A DNA stretch of 64,000 nt from Rhipicephalus microplus (Eukaryota > Arthropoda > Arachnida > Ixodida > Ixodidae): positions 82,525,317 to 82,589,316 of the forward strand of contig NC_134702.1 in NCBI RefSeq assembly GCF_043290135.1. The letters are read 5' to 3'. Numbering within the stretch: the stretch's first letter is position 1; each line of letters opens with the position of its first letter. This document shows positions 33,737 through 45,983 of this stretch, one piece after another. The position numbers were made by a program, and so were the translations under genes. Under the pieces are notes generated by a model, which searched no databases, had not been told where the DNA came from, and saw only the letters and a program-made list of their open reading frames with translations.

Positions 33737-36700
33737 TACATAACAAGTGAGAACCTGCCTAATCCAGCGTTTCGTGAGCTGATCTACAACTTTCAAATGT
33801 AATATTTTTGCCTAGCTTTGTCGCTTCAAAGTGTCAAGTTAGACCAGCTCTAATTAGGCAATTGAGAAGAACGCAAATAATAGTGCGACGTTCTTCAGAA
33901 AATAGTCAGCAACGTGTATTTGTTCGCGTTGTCGCACTCTGCGTCGGACTATCTTTAAACTGCGGTTAGAGATACTTGATCACATATTATTATTGCAAAA
34001 ACTATGATTATCAGAAAAAGGATCATCAACCACTTATATAGCGATCAGGCGACCTTGCAAAAAAGTACTTGAGTATTTCCGACACACGAGCTGACAAATG
34101 TCGTGAGCAAGCAAGTCACAGAAAAGAACAAGAGGATATTTTGAACAGCTGCAAAAAGAACCCATGCAAGAAAAACAAACCTTACACATGCAGTTCTTTT
34201 TTTCATACCATGTATTCTAAAGAAAGCGATAAGAACAACAAAATTCCTGAAACACTGTACCATTTAAAAACTGTACATTGTCAAGTACGATGCACCCAAT
34301 AAAGAGAAACGTTGATACGAAAAACTGGAAGAGAATTGTTCGGGAACTTCACGAGAAATATCGGCCGCTTTCTTTTCTTTCACTTCGGGCAAGCGAACAT
34401 AACACACAGGCTCGGATGTCTCGTGAGATACTAATGCGTATCTCTCATTGTAGGGTGCGCTATAGAGAAAGGAATAAAAAAAGTCTTCGTAGACTTGTGG
34501 CAGAATCCCGCAACACCAGTTGACAAATGGTGAAGCGCAAATCACCCTCCTCCGTAAGCCTCGCACCACTGCGAAGAAACGCAGATTTAAAAAGAAGAAA
34601 AAATACTACGACAGTCACACCGTCTGCGGCACTTCCGTCGCCTACCGTATACTCCAATGAAATTACCCCGCGATCTCCGTTGGCTTCCTCGGTTCTCGGC
34701 TTGATTTATCGCGCCGCCAAAGAAAGAATCCGCGAGTTTCTTTGCGCAGAGTCGCTATGTACCCCTGTACCTCCATTTCGGCGAAGCGCAGTGCTGCGCC
34801 GACTGTGTTCGTTATCACGAAGCCGGGGCGAAATTCCCGAGCCGAGATTTCTCGGCGGACACAAAGTCAGTGGAGAGGAGACCCGAAAAGTCGCGGCTTC
34901 CGTAGACGAAGCGCCATCCCCATCCTCTATACCTTTGTTTTCTGAGATTTAGTTTTTATTGGAAAGCCCTAAATTCAATTAGGCTACGGAGTTTTTCTCC
35001 TTCCCTGTGTACCTCGTCCATGCGGATTCCATTTGGGTGAAACATACTCCCCGAATTAGTCACGCTGCTTACACGTATGAATATGAAACGTCTCGAGTGT
35101 TTGAGCAGGTAACTCAAATGAAAAGAAAGGGCTTTTTTGAAGAACTTCTTTTATTCAGAAGCCCGCGCAAGCGCTAGTACGGGAAAAAGTAAGCGCAGCA
35201 CAGAAACGTGCTCGAAAACGAAAATTGCCGATATCGCCCGAAAAACCAAGTAAAAACAAAGGTAGCGAGATTCATTTAGCATTACACTTGAGCTCCTTCT
35301 TCTGGGGTAATCCGTAACAAAGCCAAAACTTGGGCTTCTTGGTCGCACCTCCAACTGTACGGTGTATCTTCTTTTTTTTCTTTTATTCATAAGCAATGAT
35401 TTTTGCGTTTCTTCAGTTCGTGCTCTCGGTGAGAATAACAGAGTTGTTCGTATAGGTGTCATTACTAAAAAAGATAAGTTAGTTGTAAAACAGCGCTATG
35501 TTTCCTGTACCCTATTTCCTGTGCTTATGTGTGGTTGCGCTGCTGATTCATTATGAGGGGTTCTGCGTGTAGCTCTCGCATGCTGACCTCCACAGCAGAC
35601 GCTTCACTTTTCTCGGGGCATAAAATTATGTTAACGATGATGATGATAATGATGATGATGGTGGTGGTATGATGATGATGATAATGGTGGTGATGATAGT
35701 AGAAGTAGTGGTGGTGGTAGCAGCGGTGCGTGTCTCAACTCGTGGCGTTCTGCATAATCATGCCAGCATGCTCGAGCAAACCTAGACCTACACCACCTAG
35801 AACCTTTGCCGGTAGCCAGTTACCTTGCTGAGATTTCTCTATCCACAAATACCGCATCCATCCTAGCCTTTGCGGACATGTTCAACGAAACTGAAACAAG
35901 CCCTCATCATCATAACTTTTTGTGTTGAAGAAGCCAGTCTCCTCCAGAGCTATTGATGACCACCTCACGCAGCCATTGACACTGGCGTAAGGTCATTCTA
36001 AACCCCAACCTCGTTCTCTAGCATCTATACACGGCCGTGATCATGGCAGCAAGCCGAAACACCATCCAGTGCATTTGTCTGCTTCCCTACGCAGCGCAAT
36101 TAGTTGATGTTGCATCGACTGCAGCGTTCACGCCAGCCCACAAATGCACCTCAGATGATTAAAATTAGGATTAGGATGCTGTAGGCAGCTGGTGGATCTG
36201 GCCTTGCATATTTTTCAGCCAATTTCTCCACCCGGTTTTCTCTTTGGTAGTGGTCTTGCCGCGCTGCATCTTGATGTCACTGTGTTCTCTGGTGCCGCAG
36301 TCTGAGCCCCGGTCATATTCTTTGATATTGCTTGTGCGGTATTCATTGGGATGCTATTGCGCTTCCGACATGTATCTTGTTGGAGTCGACAGCTTTTATC
36401 CACGAGGTCCGGACGCTGGGATCCCCTTCAGCTGCCAACCTCACAGAGCTGTTAGCCGGAGACCGAGTGGTTCCCACTGTCCCTAGCCTCAACAGCTTCC
36501 CACGCCCTAATAGCTCATTCCCATCGACACCCGTCTTCTCCGAGCGAATGATGCCTTTATGTTCGTGAGAATATTACACCCACTTCGGAAGGGGCATTGC
36601 CTACGCCACTCAGTCGCTGGCATCACTCTTCCACAGCACCACCTCCAGTAGTTGACGTCTTCCTTTATATTTCATGGTTCCTTCCGCCATACCCTTCTTT

Positions 36701-36766
36701 TGCAACACAATTTAACAGCTTTCATCATTGGCATGCCACTTGCGTTCAATTTCGGGTCAATATTCA
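33737..36766. other. No recognisable gene; one GC-rich open frame and GAT repeats
   Basis: A frame at 34527-34952 (plus, 141 codons) begins MVKRKSPSSVSLAPLRRNAD and is richer in G+C than its flanks, with a basic serine/proline-rich composition but no domain. A GAT/GGT trinucleotide tract lies at about 35636-35725. Frames at 36215-36568 on both strands are anonymous. The 36187-36640 stretch is GC-rich and might be an old retroelement, unproven. Confidence 0.35.
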
Positions 36767-36770
36767 TTAA

Positions 36771-37348
36771 AGGGGCCCTGCAACACTTTTTGAGCATGGT
36801 CAGAAAACGCTGCCGATAGGTAGTAGAGGCTCCCGACCACACACGAGCCAAACAATATGGCGCAGCATGCGGCCTCGAATTGACAATAAGTTATCAAAGT
36901 CAGCTAAAAATTGCCTTTTCTTTTCTCAACAAATCACGTAAGACGCTCAAAAATCATTCATAAAAAGCCCATATAATAGCCATTGGCTGATTTGAACATG
37001 GCGCGCTCGGTCGCAACAGAGATCACTGCGGAAGGCCGCAATTCGTCCATGCGTGCGCGCGCGATCACACTGAAAAAGTCGCGCATTCGAAGAAAAAAAA
37101 ACAAGTTTCAATGTCACGAGGCACGCGTGCCGTTTTTATTCGCCCCTCCCATCCCTCCCTGCTTAGCTTCCAGCGCTTTCGTTCGGACGAGAGAAGAGAG
37201 AACGCAATTGCCGCTTGCGACAAATTTTTGTAGCTCCTATCGCACTAGACGTATTCTTAAAAACTCTTGCGGCGTTGAATTCATGAGGAAATAAACTCTT
37301 CCAGTAAATTCATTTTAAGGCTACTCCGAAAAGCTTTTCAGGGCCCCT
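36771..37348. mobile_element. TTAA-flanked short inverted-repeat element, 578 bp
   Basis: AGGGGCCCTG at the left end faces CAGGGCCCCT at the right end, and TTAA lies immediately outside both (36767-36770 and 37349-37352). TTAA duplication is the hallmark of piggyBac-type insertion. The inverted repeats are only about 10 bp and do not begin with the usual CCC, so classification is tentative. Internal frames (36983-37294) show nothing transposase-like, so this is MITE-like. Confidence 0.6.
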
Positions 37349-37352
37349 TTAA

Positions 37353-38271
37353 GATTACACGCTACCTATTACAAAATGGTTTTCCAACGCACGCAGCAAC
37401 ATCGTCTTCACACTGCTGCAACTGCGCCATCAAGGTTACACGCCACAAGCACATATGAAGGACTTCCGATCATATCTCTCTCCGGCCAACCAACCCCACC
37501 AAGCACACAAATTCCTAAACGCTTTTCATTCCTTCTTGGTAAGCACACACACACACACAGGCACACACCGAGATATATGTTTATTATAAAATAAAACCTG
37601 CGATGTTGGCCTGAATACATCTTCTGACCTACTACTCAGCGTATGGAATCAGGAAGAAGTAGAGAAGGTATAGATGACGAGTATGAAGGCGGTGATGATT
37701 CTTTGAAACCTTTAATGTCCATAAACTATTTGCGGTCTATTATCCGATTTTTTCTGCTGCGAAACGCTATTCAGAGCTGTCAAAATATTGCGTTTATGAC
37801 GAAGTGCAGCTCCGAACAGAACTTCTCAAGATATCTGTTGCTTGAAAAAATCAAGCACAAAGGGGGCCATCGACTTTCTTCGAGTGGTCTATCACGGGCA
37901 AGTGCAAAAGAGGTGTTAAGTGGTCTCAAGAGTGCCACATTCCTTTCAATTTTGACTGTCTTCACGGCTGATAACATGTAGATACCGACGAGTAAACACC
38001 ACATTTAGTCGTATTCTGTGCATAGGCTCATACTGCACCTTTTCGTAGTTGACGGTATTTTAACGTGCATGTCTCGGTTGAGATGGGTAATAAGGCCGTG
38101 ACGATTAATTGGTAAAATCCAGTCTGCTGCAACTGTTTTGCCTAGGAAAGTTTTCACAATGGTTTTATTGTCAGGCCTTGGAAATGGAATAAAAATTGGT
38201 TGACATGGGTCACCTTTGCCTGCGCGTCGGCTAGCTCGTTTCTATCAAAGCACAGAGCTATGTGACTCGTA
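37353..38271. other. No gene seen
   Basis: A short (CA)n tract is present near 37546-37559. A 112-codon frame at 37643-37981 has no recognised domain. Confidence 0.35.
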
Positions 38272-38440
38272 CGTTTAGAAAAAGTTGTCAATGATTTAGA
38301 GTACAAGGTACTGTACTATGGGAGAGCATAAAGCCGTGTGGTGGGCCTCAAACCAGCTCGTACAAGGCTGTGTTTAGAATAAACGTACGACGATTTACAG
38401 TACGATGTTTTCTACTATGGGAGAGCAATAAGTGTCTTGG
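38272..38440 (+). repeat. Hairpin repeat, two tandem copies
   Basis: Copies start at about 38272 and 38370 (98-bp spacing). The first has GTTTAGAAAAAGTTGTCAAT, ATTTAGAGTAC-AAG-GTACTG, CTATGGGAGAGCATAAAGCC and GTGGGCCTCA. The second has TGTTTAGAATAAACG, CGATTTACAGTAC and TCTACTATGGGAGAGCAATA. They match the array at 22.05-22.44 kb and the solo copy at 14.23 kb. Confidence 0.7.
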
Positions 38441-38804
38441 GGCAAATAAGTCAGTGCGATAGACAAGGGCCATCTCAAACGACGAAGAGTTTCAATGAAT
38501 ACATCGTGTTATTCAGCCACTTTTATATTTAGCAGATATTATGACCCGCAATTAGGCACATGTACGATTACATCCTTATAAACGCTTATATATAAGTGTA
38601 AAAAACGTCAAACCATCGCTTCAACCATAACCAAAGAGTTGAGATCCCATCAGAGCAAAACATATTTTTTAGTTTAAACCAAACCAGAACAGACCCAACT
38701 TTTATTGAAGGTCGCAAGTGGCGCTTCGTAATTTGGCAACAGCAACTGCGTTATTTATTGAGCCACAACCTCATGGCCCTGTATACGCGCAATTACTCAC
38801 CCCT

Positions 38805-38903
38805 TCGAAACACGATAGTGTTTCTTCGGACACTTGAGAGTAGAATGTTTGGTCTGTCTGTCTCCCTGTCCGTCCGTCCGTCCGTCCGTCCGTCCGTCCA
38901 TCC

Positions 38904-38998
<95 letters not shown>

Positions 38999-39400
38999 CC
39001 ACGGTACAGCCACCCGGAGCCCTTGTTTGCACTTACTGAACGCCCAGCCATCTTGAACTCGTGCCTGCGTTCAAACCTGTGAACATTGTCGGTCAAAAAG
39101 CAAATATTACGCATACCTAAGGCGCAACATTGATACGTAATAGTGGTGTGTTCTTTTGCTAGAAAACAGATTTATACGTAGTTATAAATGCCCTAGTGTT
39201 TTTAGGACTGCGCTGAAAATATGACGCTGTGCACACACAAAAAAACGCCAACTATTGACGATATGGTGATGCCACCTGGCACTTGCAATGGGTTCTACAC
39301 AAGCTCATGTTTTTCGACACCACAGTCAGATGGCGTCCATATCTTACGCATTGTATTATAGCAGAATAGACGATAGACGTGGCCCATTCAACATAAAGAA
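38805..39400 (+). repeat. Microsatellite-associated dispersed repeat, copy C
   Basis: Contains the (TCCG)n/(TCTG)n core at 38855-38998, then ATTACGCATACCTAAGGCGC, TTTTGCTAGAAAACAGATT, GACGCTGTGCACACAC, GATGCCACCTGGC and CAGTCAGATGGCGTCCATAT, in the same order as copies A, B and D. The tetranucleotide tract occupies the same internal position as in the other copies. Confidence 0.7.
38855..38998. repeat. (TCCG)n and (TCTG)n microsatellite
   Basis: TCCG units (38868-38902) pass into an uninterrupted TCTG array (38903-38997). Arg/Gln/Thr/Asp or Cys/Leu/Ser/Val repeat proteins predicted here are artefacts. Confidence 0.95.
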
Positions 39401-39649
39401 GGCCCTGTATGAGGCAAGGTAAAACATAAATGGCTCCTTATGGGACCGGAACTCATGTAGTACGGCCGGCAGAACGCTCAGTACGTTTTTCGCTGACATT
39501 TGCAGTGAAGCACGCAGACACGCGACCACTTTTTTTGTTTTTTTTTAAACAAATTAGCTTATTCTTTCAAATTGCCCTATTTTGGTTCTTTCTCATATTC
39601 GGCTATCTTTAATTGGTTGAAACATGCTATGCTTTTTAGTGGTATAGTT

Positions 39650-39800
39650 TATCTCATGTAGCTTTACACTAACTATCTATTTTATACCTCTCTATTTCTA
39701 TCCTCTTTTCCACCCATTTCCCACCCCTGTACATGGTAGCAAACCAGTCCTTCTAGGCTAACCTTCCTGTCTCTTTTTTCATTTATTTCTCCCTTATATT
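39650..39800 (+). mobile_element. LINE 3'-UTR fragment (family A type)
   Basis: CCACCCATTTCCCACCCCTG followed by TACATGGTAGCAAACCAG and CTAACCTTCCTGTCTC matches the 3' untranslated ends of the LINE copies at 31 and 62.6 kb (GTAGCAAACC and GTTAACCTCC signatures). No coding sequence precedes it, so it is a very short 5'-truncated copy. Confidence 0.55.
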
Positions 39801-41081
39801 GGCGGACATAACAGCTTATGAAGACTATTGCATTGCGTCAATTGTACACACGTCTGATACCTCTCCCTTGAGTCATCCCTGCGAGAAGGATCAATTTAAA
39901 GTCATAACCAGCGCTATTTATTATCATCATCATCATCACCATCATCATCGCACCTACCACAGCCAAGCCTGGCCTCTCGTAGAGCTCATGCCGCATAGTT
40001 CGAGACACGAGCAACGCCCAGAGCACTCAAGGCTTCGGCCGGACAGCACGCCACGCCGCTTTGGCTTTCGACTCGAAAAAAAAAATGTGCGTCTCGAAAA
40101 GGTTTACCACATCTTTAAATTAAATATCTCTATATCGGAAGCACTTATTCAGTTCTGATTTGGTTGATAGTACCGTGTGGCAGTTCCTGCTGACGTGAAA
40201 TTACCGACGCTTAATTCCAATAGCTGCCCCGATTGAGGACGCCTCAAACGTATTGTCCGGTCTAACGATCGACTTGCAGGAGCTCCGATGCGAATAACAT
40301 AAATGAGAAGCGGAGCGGAACGTAGACGAGGCCGCACCGTCTCATGTCATCCGTGCCAGACAACCGCCAGGTATATTGATTGTCGTGGCTTTACACGGAT
40401 CGCGTGACCCGACACGAAGAGCGTAATGCTCGCTTGTTGACTAAGGCGTACACCTTCATTTGAAGTCACGAAAACCGGACCGGAGTGATCCCCAAATAGA
40501 AAAACCTATTTGGGACTGTTGACAGTCACCATGTTGGCGCGTGGCGGCAATGGCTCATTGCGTGTACATGCGCCTGCATGCACGAACGAATCTTTTATTC
40601 TTTGTTAGTAGATTCTAATGGTGTTATTTTCGTCATCACGGATAAATGATTGAAGTTGGTGCTTGTCACGGTTTTCGTAGATAGACCGCGGTTTTCACGC
40701 ACGCGGCAGTATCGACGTTTCACGCGCCTCGTCTATGTCTACTGAAGTTTTCGAGTGGTGTTTGCCGTTTTATATTGAACGCACATGAGCCGATAAATTT
40801 CATGTCGTACAGCACAATAATGGTACATTTAGCTTTATATTTCACGAACTTCCAGATATATTTCCGACGCACCTTTTTGTAAAGCCGCAGGACGACGTTT
40901 ATTCTTTACTTGGAACCACCTAGAAAGAGAGGCTTGGATCTTCAAAAAAAATGTTACAAAGGTCGAAACATCAATCGTAGCAGCGACGAATAGCTCGGGC
41001 GCACAAAGCACAATAAAGACACTACCATCACGGCCTCTCGACGTCGTCTGAGTGTCTGCAATCAAGTAGTACAACAAGTGC
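39801..41081. other. No gene seen; short ATC repeat
   Basis: A (CAT)n tract lies at about 39923-39950. Other frames are anonymous. The region 40160-40760 is somewhat GC-richer without a recognised feature. Confidence 0.35.
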
Positions 41082-41268
41082 GGCTTAACAATCCAAAATC
41101 ACGATATGATTATGACAGACGCCGTAGGGGTTCTTTAACGTGCACCTAAACTAACGTACAAAGGCCTCAAACTTTTTGGCCTCCATCGAAAATGCAGCTG
41201 CCGCAACTGGGATTCAATCCCGCGAGCTTTGGTTTAGCAGCCGAGCGCCAGGACCACCGCGGCGGCGC
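41082..41268 (-). mobile_element. Ruka SINE, diverged, internal deletion
   Basis: The minus strand keeps the head (CGCCGCCGCGGTGGTCC near 41267-41250) and a decayed B box GGGATTGAATCCC. The body then jumps over the CCACCTGG/TTCCGGAGCC segment, going from GTTAAAGAACCCC directly to CTACGGCGTC. Many substitutions and no clear target duplication indicate an old copy. Confidence 0.85.
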
Positions 41269-42000
41269 GTGTGCAATGCAGTGAAAGGTGAACGTAACAG
41301 AGCGGAATTAAAGTGAGCCTGAAAGTTCTAGAAGATGGAGAAACACTGATGAGCGCTTTAGCCCTTGTCTGAATGATCGGATCATTATTGGGAGCGAACC
41401 TCCTTAGGATCGCGGGATGTCCGTTGACGCTGTCGTTGTCATAGCATCCCGTCGCATCAAAACGCAGATGTTACGTATACCGTAAATAGAGCGTTCATAG
41501 CCCACATATAGGTTTACAATAGACGGTACTCTGTCAGTCCGTCCGTCCATGCATCTGTCCATTCCCATCCATCAACACTACAATCCATTAATCTGCTCAT
41601 CTGTGCGTACGTCTATTCGTGCATCCGTGCGTTTATCCGTTCGTCCACTACATTGTAAGTTTCAAAGTATGTTCGGCCATGGCCACTGAGCTCGGCAAAT
41701 GCATGTAACCATTAAGACGGGGTTACTAAGAATGGAACACGATGCGCGCGTCTCCCTTCTTGAGTGATTCGAGACGCTGGACAAAGCGACGTTGTGCAAG
41801 CAGAGCGCGAAGGCTGTAGAGTTCAACGCAAGAAGCGACGGGCATGACAGCCGTTCGTTGGCGTAAACTGGCGGCCACCTGGCACAGCCGTAATGCTTTA
41901 GTAAACATTTTATAAACATTCCATGATCGTCCAAGGATCTTCGCTCTTTCGCTCCAGCCATCATCAGCATTGACACGCCTCGGATCAGCTGCCAATTTTC
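41269..42000. other. No gene seen
   Basis: Contains a short imperfect CCGT/CATC-type simple tract (41535-41645) that may be a further diverged microsatellite-associated repeat. No coding feature. Confidence 0.35.
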
Positions 42001-42150
42001 AAAGACGATAATCTTCCTTGGGATATTTCAACGCAGAAATTTAGAGTGTCTCTCTTCTGTCTGTCTGCTGGTGTCTGTTTCACGATTCATCCACCCGGCG
42101 AAACTTGCAGTGTCTACTTTTATTTAGAAAACGCATAGATACGTAGAATA
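42001..42150 (+). repeat. Microsatellite-associated dispersed repeat, 5' part only
   Basis: AAAGACGATAATCTTCCTTG, CAACGCAGAAATTTAGAG and CTGTCTGTCTGCTGGTGTCT match the start of copies A and D; the distal half is missing. Confidence 0.55.
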
Positions 42151-42333
42151 AAGTAGATAAAATGTGACAAAATTTTAAAAATAGTGATTATAATTTGTAT
42201 TTTCTTCTTTACCATTGAATATTAATCCTAAAACATTTCTTTGGTTAAAAGGTATGTGCTGCATAAATATGCTATGTCACCACAATTCAAAGGGGTGTTC
42301 AAAATTATGGACCATGTCCCCGAAGGGAGCACT

Positions 42334-42849
42334 TATAAGATGCGAAGCAGCAGTGGTGCACACAGCGTTGACAAGGTTGAAACACACATCGACGTGGCTA
42401 CTGCAAGAACGGTTTGAATCAAAGCGCTGTGTATGCTTTACTCAAGTAAACGTTGGTTTGAAACCCAAAAACACGGGAGGCGGGTTCGGTTTCATGTTAG
42501 TTTCATCGCACATATACGAGCCGAAAGAATGTTTTCACGCGACGTGCAGTCAAGCTTTGCGGGTAGTGAGGAGAGTGAAGCGAGGGAGAACTGTGTTGCA
42601 AGCGGGCGAAGAAGCCGACAGCAGCGGGTGCTGCAGTTGGCATGCTGGAAGTGAGGAAGAGATTGGCGTCAGCGCGCACCTGCGAGCGGAGCGTGTGAGG
42701 AGAGCATGACGTCAACGCGCAGCTGTGGCGTGACCTACGTGGCACCACTCCATCACCTGCAGTTACGGGAACGCGTTGCAGCGAGTTCGTACGAAAGCGC
42801 GTACATACGGCGTTACAAAGATGAGTCGAAAAGCTGCTTCGCATATAAT
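42334..42849. mobile_element. Short inverted-repeat element bounded by AGATGCGAAGCAG
   Basis: TATAAGATGCGAAGCAG at the left faces CTGCTTCGCATATAATA at the right, giving about 11 perfectly paired bases and a few more imperfect ones. The interior is GC-rich (42520-42830) and carries frames of 117-164 codons with no recognised domain. Similar GATGCG(A/G)AGCAT ends bound 11222-11925 and flank the ATAG array at 18.0 kb. No certain target duplication was found. Confidence 0.4.
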
Positions 42850-44249
42850 AAAGAAAGTGCACCCGATGTCTCATTTTGGCTCAACCGAAAGGGGCAGTGT
42901 GGAGCGAACCGAGCCATTGTGAAAAAAAGTTCGATTCCTTCAAATTTTGTCGTAGAAGCACATGAACTTCACTTCATGGGCGGCCGTGCAGTCTTTATGA
43001 GCCCAATCTTTGCACTCCACGTTTTAATTCGGACAGAACTTGGTACTTCGTTGCTTTAAAACTCCTAGCAGATCAAGCGCCCCCAGTCTTTCTTTGTGCT
43101 ACAGTGTCTCTTTCTGAACGTTTGCACTTCATTAGATTATTCAAAGATAGGAGGATAGATATGTTCTGACGCAATTTCTTCACCTCTTTTTGCCGTTTTC
43201 AAGCAGAACTCCACGGGCATTTCGTGGCTTTCAAGTTCGTCAGCCGGGCTTTGTAAAGCGATGAACTATAGATTTTCTATCACTCGCTGTTTTTAAAATA
43301 TCAGTATGAAAAAAAATTCCATGACAACTCGAATCCAAGACGTGTTTGAGAACGGCGTCACTTGGAGATTTTATCAATTCTTTTTTCATGTGCCTTTTGA
43401 GAGCATCCTACAGACGCGGAGCAACCTCTATGTAGGGCGAATAGAGTGAGTCCTGTCTTCAACAGCAGTAAGTATTTATGATGTCTATAATTGGGCAGCG
43501 CACAAAAGCAAACACAAGAGAATGAAACAGGAGAAGCGCTGAAATACCGTTTTCAACCCATGAAGCTCGATATATTATTTTCTTGTACGCCATAACCCTC
43601 CTAAACAAAAAATATATGATTGGTAGGAGTAAATTGTTCTCCTAATAAAACACTCTAAGGCATTTCGATGCTTTTTTGTCGCGTTTTGCCCCTTCCACAT
43701 GATCAGCTTTGAAAAAAAATTCCGCTATGATACCGTGCACCAAACAAGCCAGACCTTTGGCGGTATGTAACTAGTAATAAATTGTAACAAAATAAATACG
43801 TAAATGGTTGTACTGACATCGGAGCAGACTTCATGCACGGATCTAAAAGTTTGACGGAGCAGAATTTTGCCCCTTTTTGACGGATCACGAACACACCGAC
43901 ACCAGCCGCATAATGTTTCCTACGTGAATGCTGCGAAATATTACAATATTTTACACATAAAAAGTTAGACAATTACTAGGACTTATGACTAAAATAGAGT
44001 AACAAAAAAGCCATTTTTATTAGCTACAGAAGTCAGCAAAGTCAAAATGTCGCTTTTAGCCCAGTGTCTCATTTTCCCCACCCTACCCTAACTATTATTA
44101 CTGAAGTGTTTATTACCCTGCGTTGACAATGCTACACTAATAAATAAAACACGGTTGTTTTCTACGCTTCACTCAAAAGTTGAGGGGCTTTATCTAAAGC
44201 GACTTAATGTTGCCACCTACCAGTGGCTCTGCGTTCTGAAAAAAAAAGA
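42850..44249. other. No gene seen
   Basis: AT-rich. A GCCACCTACCAGTGGCTCTG block at about 44211-44230 resembles the distal part of dispersed-repeat copy B and marks the edge of the LINE that follows. Confidence 0.35.
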
Positions 44250-45490
44250 CCTTCGCTACGAAAGGCTACAAATCTTGCCCTAGGACTGCCGCCAGCCACC
44301 TCCACTGACCGACTGCTTCGCATGGGAGTTCATAATACGTGGGAAGAACTCACCGAAGCACACCTCATCAACCAGGTCGAAAGACTCAAGCTGTCACTCA
44401 CAAGGCAAGCCGTCCTTCGACTCACAGGATACCAGACCACTCTAGAACCCAACGAAGAACGCAAAGGCAAAATACCGTCACAGCTGCGAGAAAGCCTTGA
44501 AATTCAGCAGATCCCTCGGAACATGCATTCTCAACCTCAACATCACCAAGAAAGGCGGCTCGCCAGGGTTAACAAGATCCGGAAAAAACATGGCAATGAC
44601 CCGCAGGCGCGATACGTGGACGCAGCCAAATATACGAGACGTAATGCCTTCGCGATTACCGTCGCAGATTACAAGGGCGCGGTACTGGAATCGGCGACTA
44701 TCCTCGCCAAACGTGCGGAAACAGCTGAAGAGGCTGCTATAGCACTCACCACCCAGACGAGTGAGGATCCAATCGTGGTCTTTACCGAGTCACAAACAGC
44801 GGCACGAAACTACTTGAAAGGCATGGTCTCCACGGTGGCGATTAGGCTACTAAAGCGCATGGACAATCCTCCTCCCTACACATTCATCGTGTGGATTCCG
44901 GGTCATGAAGGTCTCGAGGGAAATGAAGCGGCACACACCGCAGCTCGCGAATGCGTCAACTGGGCATTCCCATACAAGATCCGAGGCACCTCCCACTCAA
45001 CAACAGAATCAGAGACAAGAGAAGCCATACCACTAACGTACCATGCATTACTGCAACATTATCGGCTCGAACGCAGGTTATACCCCCCGCCACATCCAAA
45101 ACTCACAAGAGACGAAGGGACTGACTATAGGCGTCTTCAAAGCAACACGTTCACACACGGCGTACTATTGCACCATATGAGGCCAACGTTGCACAGCTAC
45201 ATCTGCCCTCACTGCAATGTGGCAGACACTCTGGTGGACCTCCTACTGCAGTGCAAAGTAAGCGTCCCAAGACTACGAGCAGCAGCACCAGATGTGGACC
45301 AAGACCTCCTCAGTGAAGCGTGGGAGGCTGCGATGTCCCAGCCGGACCTGGTCGAGCAGCGTCAACTCGTCGCTCGAGCTTGGCGGGCTGTCCAAGCCAG
45401 AGGGTTCCTGGAATAAGGGACCCGCCCACCTTCACTCACAAGCTTCTTTCAATAAATGTTTTCTCTCTCTCTCTCTCTCTCTCTCTTCGC
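44250..45490 (+). pseudogene. LINE 3' end with RNase H and zinc finger, long open frame (family C)
   Basis: One frame is open from before 44250 to TAA at 45416. Starting near 44255 it reads LRKATNLALGLPPATSTDRL, typical of the RT-to-RNase H linker of tick LINEs. RNase H follows: ARYVDAAKY, AEEAAIALTT, VVFTESQTAARN, then IVWIPGHEGLEGNEAAHTAA, and a CPHCNVADTLVDLLLQC zinc-finger relic. Expected Asp residues are Glu in FTES and His in NEAAH, and the zinc His is Asp, so the enzyme should be inactive although no stop or frameshift interrupts about 385 codons. An AATAAATG signal and a (CT)n tail (45463-45484) form the 3' end. The 5' side is truncated; the first codons of the open frame belong to flanking DNA. 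Confidence 0.85.
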
Positions 45491-45869
45491 TTCTTCAGCT
45501 TACTGCCAGGTGACGCCATAACTAACGTTGCGCCTCCAGACAGTAAACCATGTTTTTGACGTCTTTTTAAGTCTTCATTTAAGGAGCTAAAGAAATCCGT
45601 GAATGTGATGCGCAATTAAAGAATGCTCCCGTACATGAGTACCTAAGGCAAAACATATATTAAGACATGTAATTACATCACAGCGTCCTAAATTGCTTGT
45701 TAAAGTTCAGATACGTCTTTTCTGTGAACTCAAAAGCGTCCTCAGATTGCTGAGTTCTGCTTGGGCCACACTTGAGAGCTTCAACAGCTTGCGAAGCATT
45801 CCCATGTTTACTGTAAACACTTTTGGCGCCCACCAGCCCGCTCACTTGCCCGTTTGTTCGTCCGTCCGT
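45491..45869. other. No gene seen
   Basis: Anonymous DNA. GAGTACCTAAGGCAAAACAT near 45640 faintly recalls the dispersed repeat, and the CATCC array follows. Confidence 0.35.
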
Positions 45870-45928
45870 GCGTTCATCCATCCATCCATCCATCCATCCA
45901 TCTATCCATCCGTCCATCCGTATGTCCG

Positions 45929-45983
<55 letters not shown>
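45870..45983. repeat. Compound (CATC)n, (TATC)n and (AT)n microsatellite
   Basis: CATC units (about 45874-45903) pass through CCGT variants to CTAT units (45930-45947) and a TA dinucleotide run (45948-45980). Predicted Ile/Tyr repeat peptides are artefacts. Confidence 0.95.

Noticed and set aside
38771..39114. Cys-Leu-Ser-Val and Asp-Arg-Gln-Thr repeat proteins
   Set aside because: Translations of the TCTG/TCCG microsatellite.
42215..42709. 164-codon ORF as a host gene
   Set aside because: It crosses the left end of the inverted-motif element at 42334 and shows no domain; likely chance openness in GC-rich DNA.
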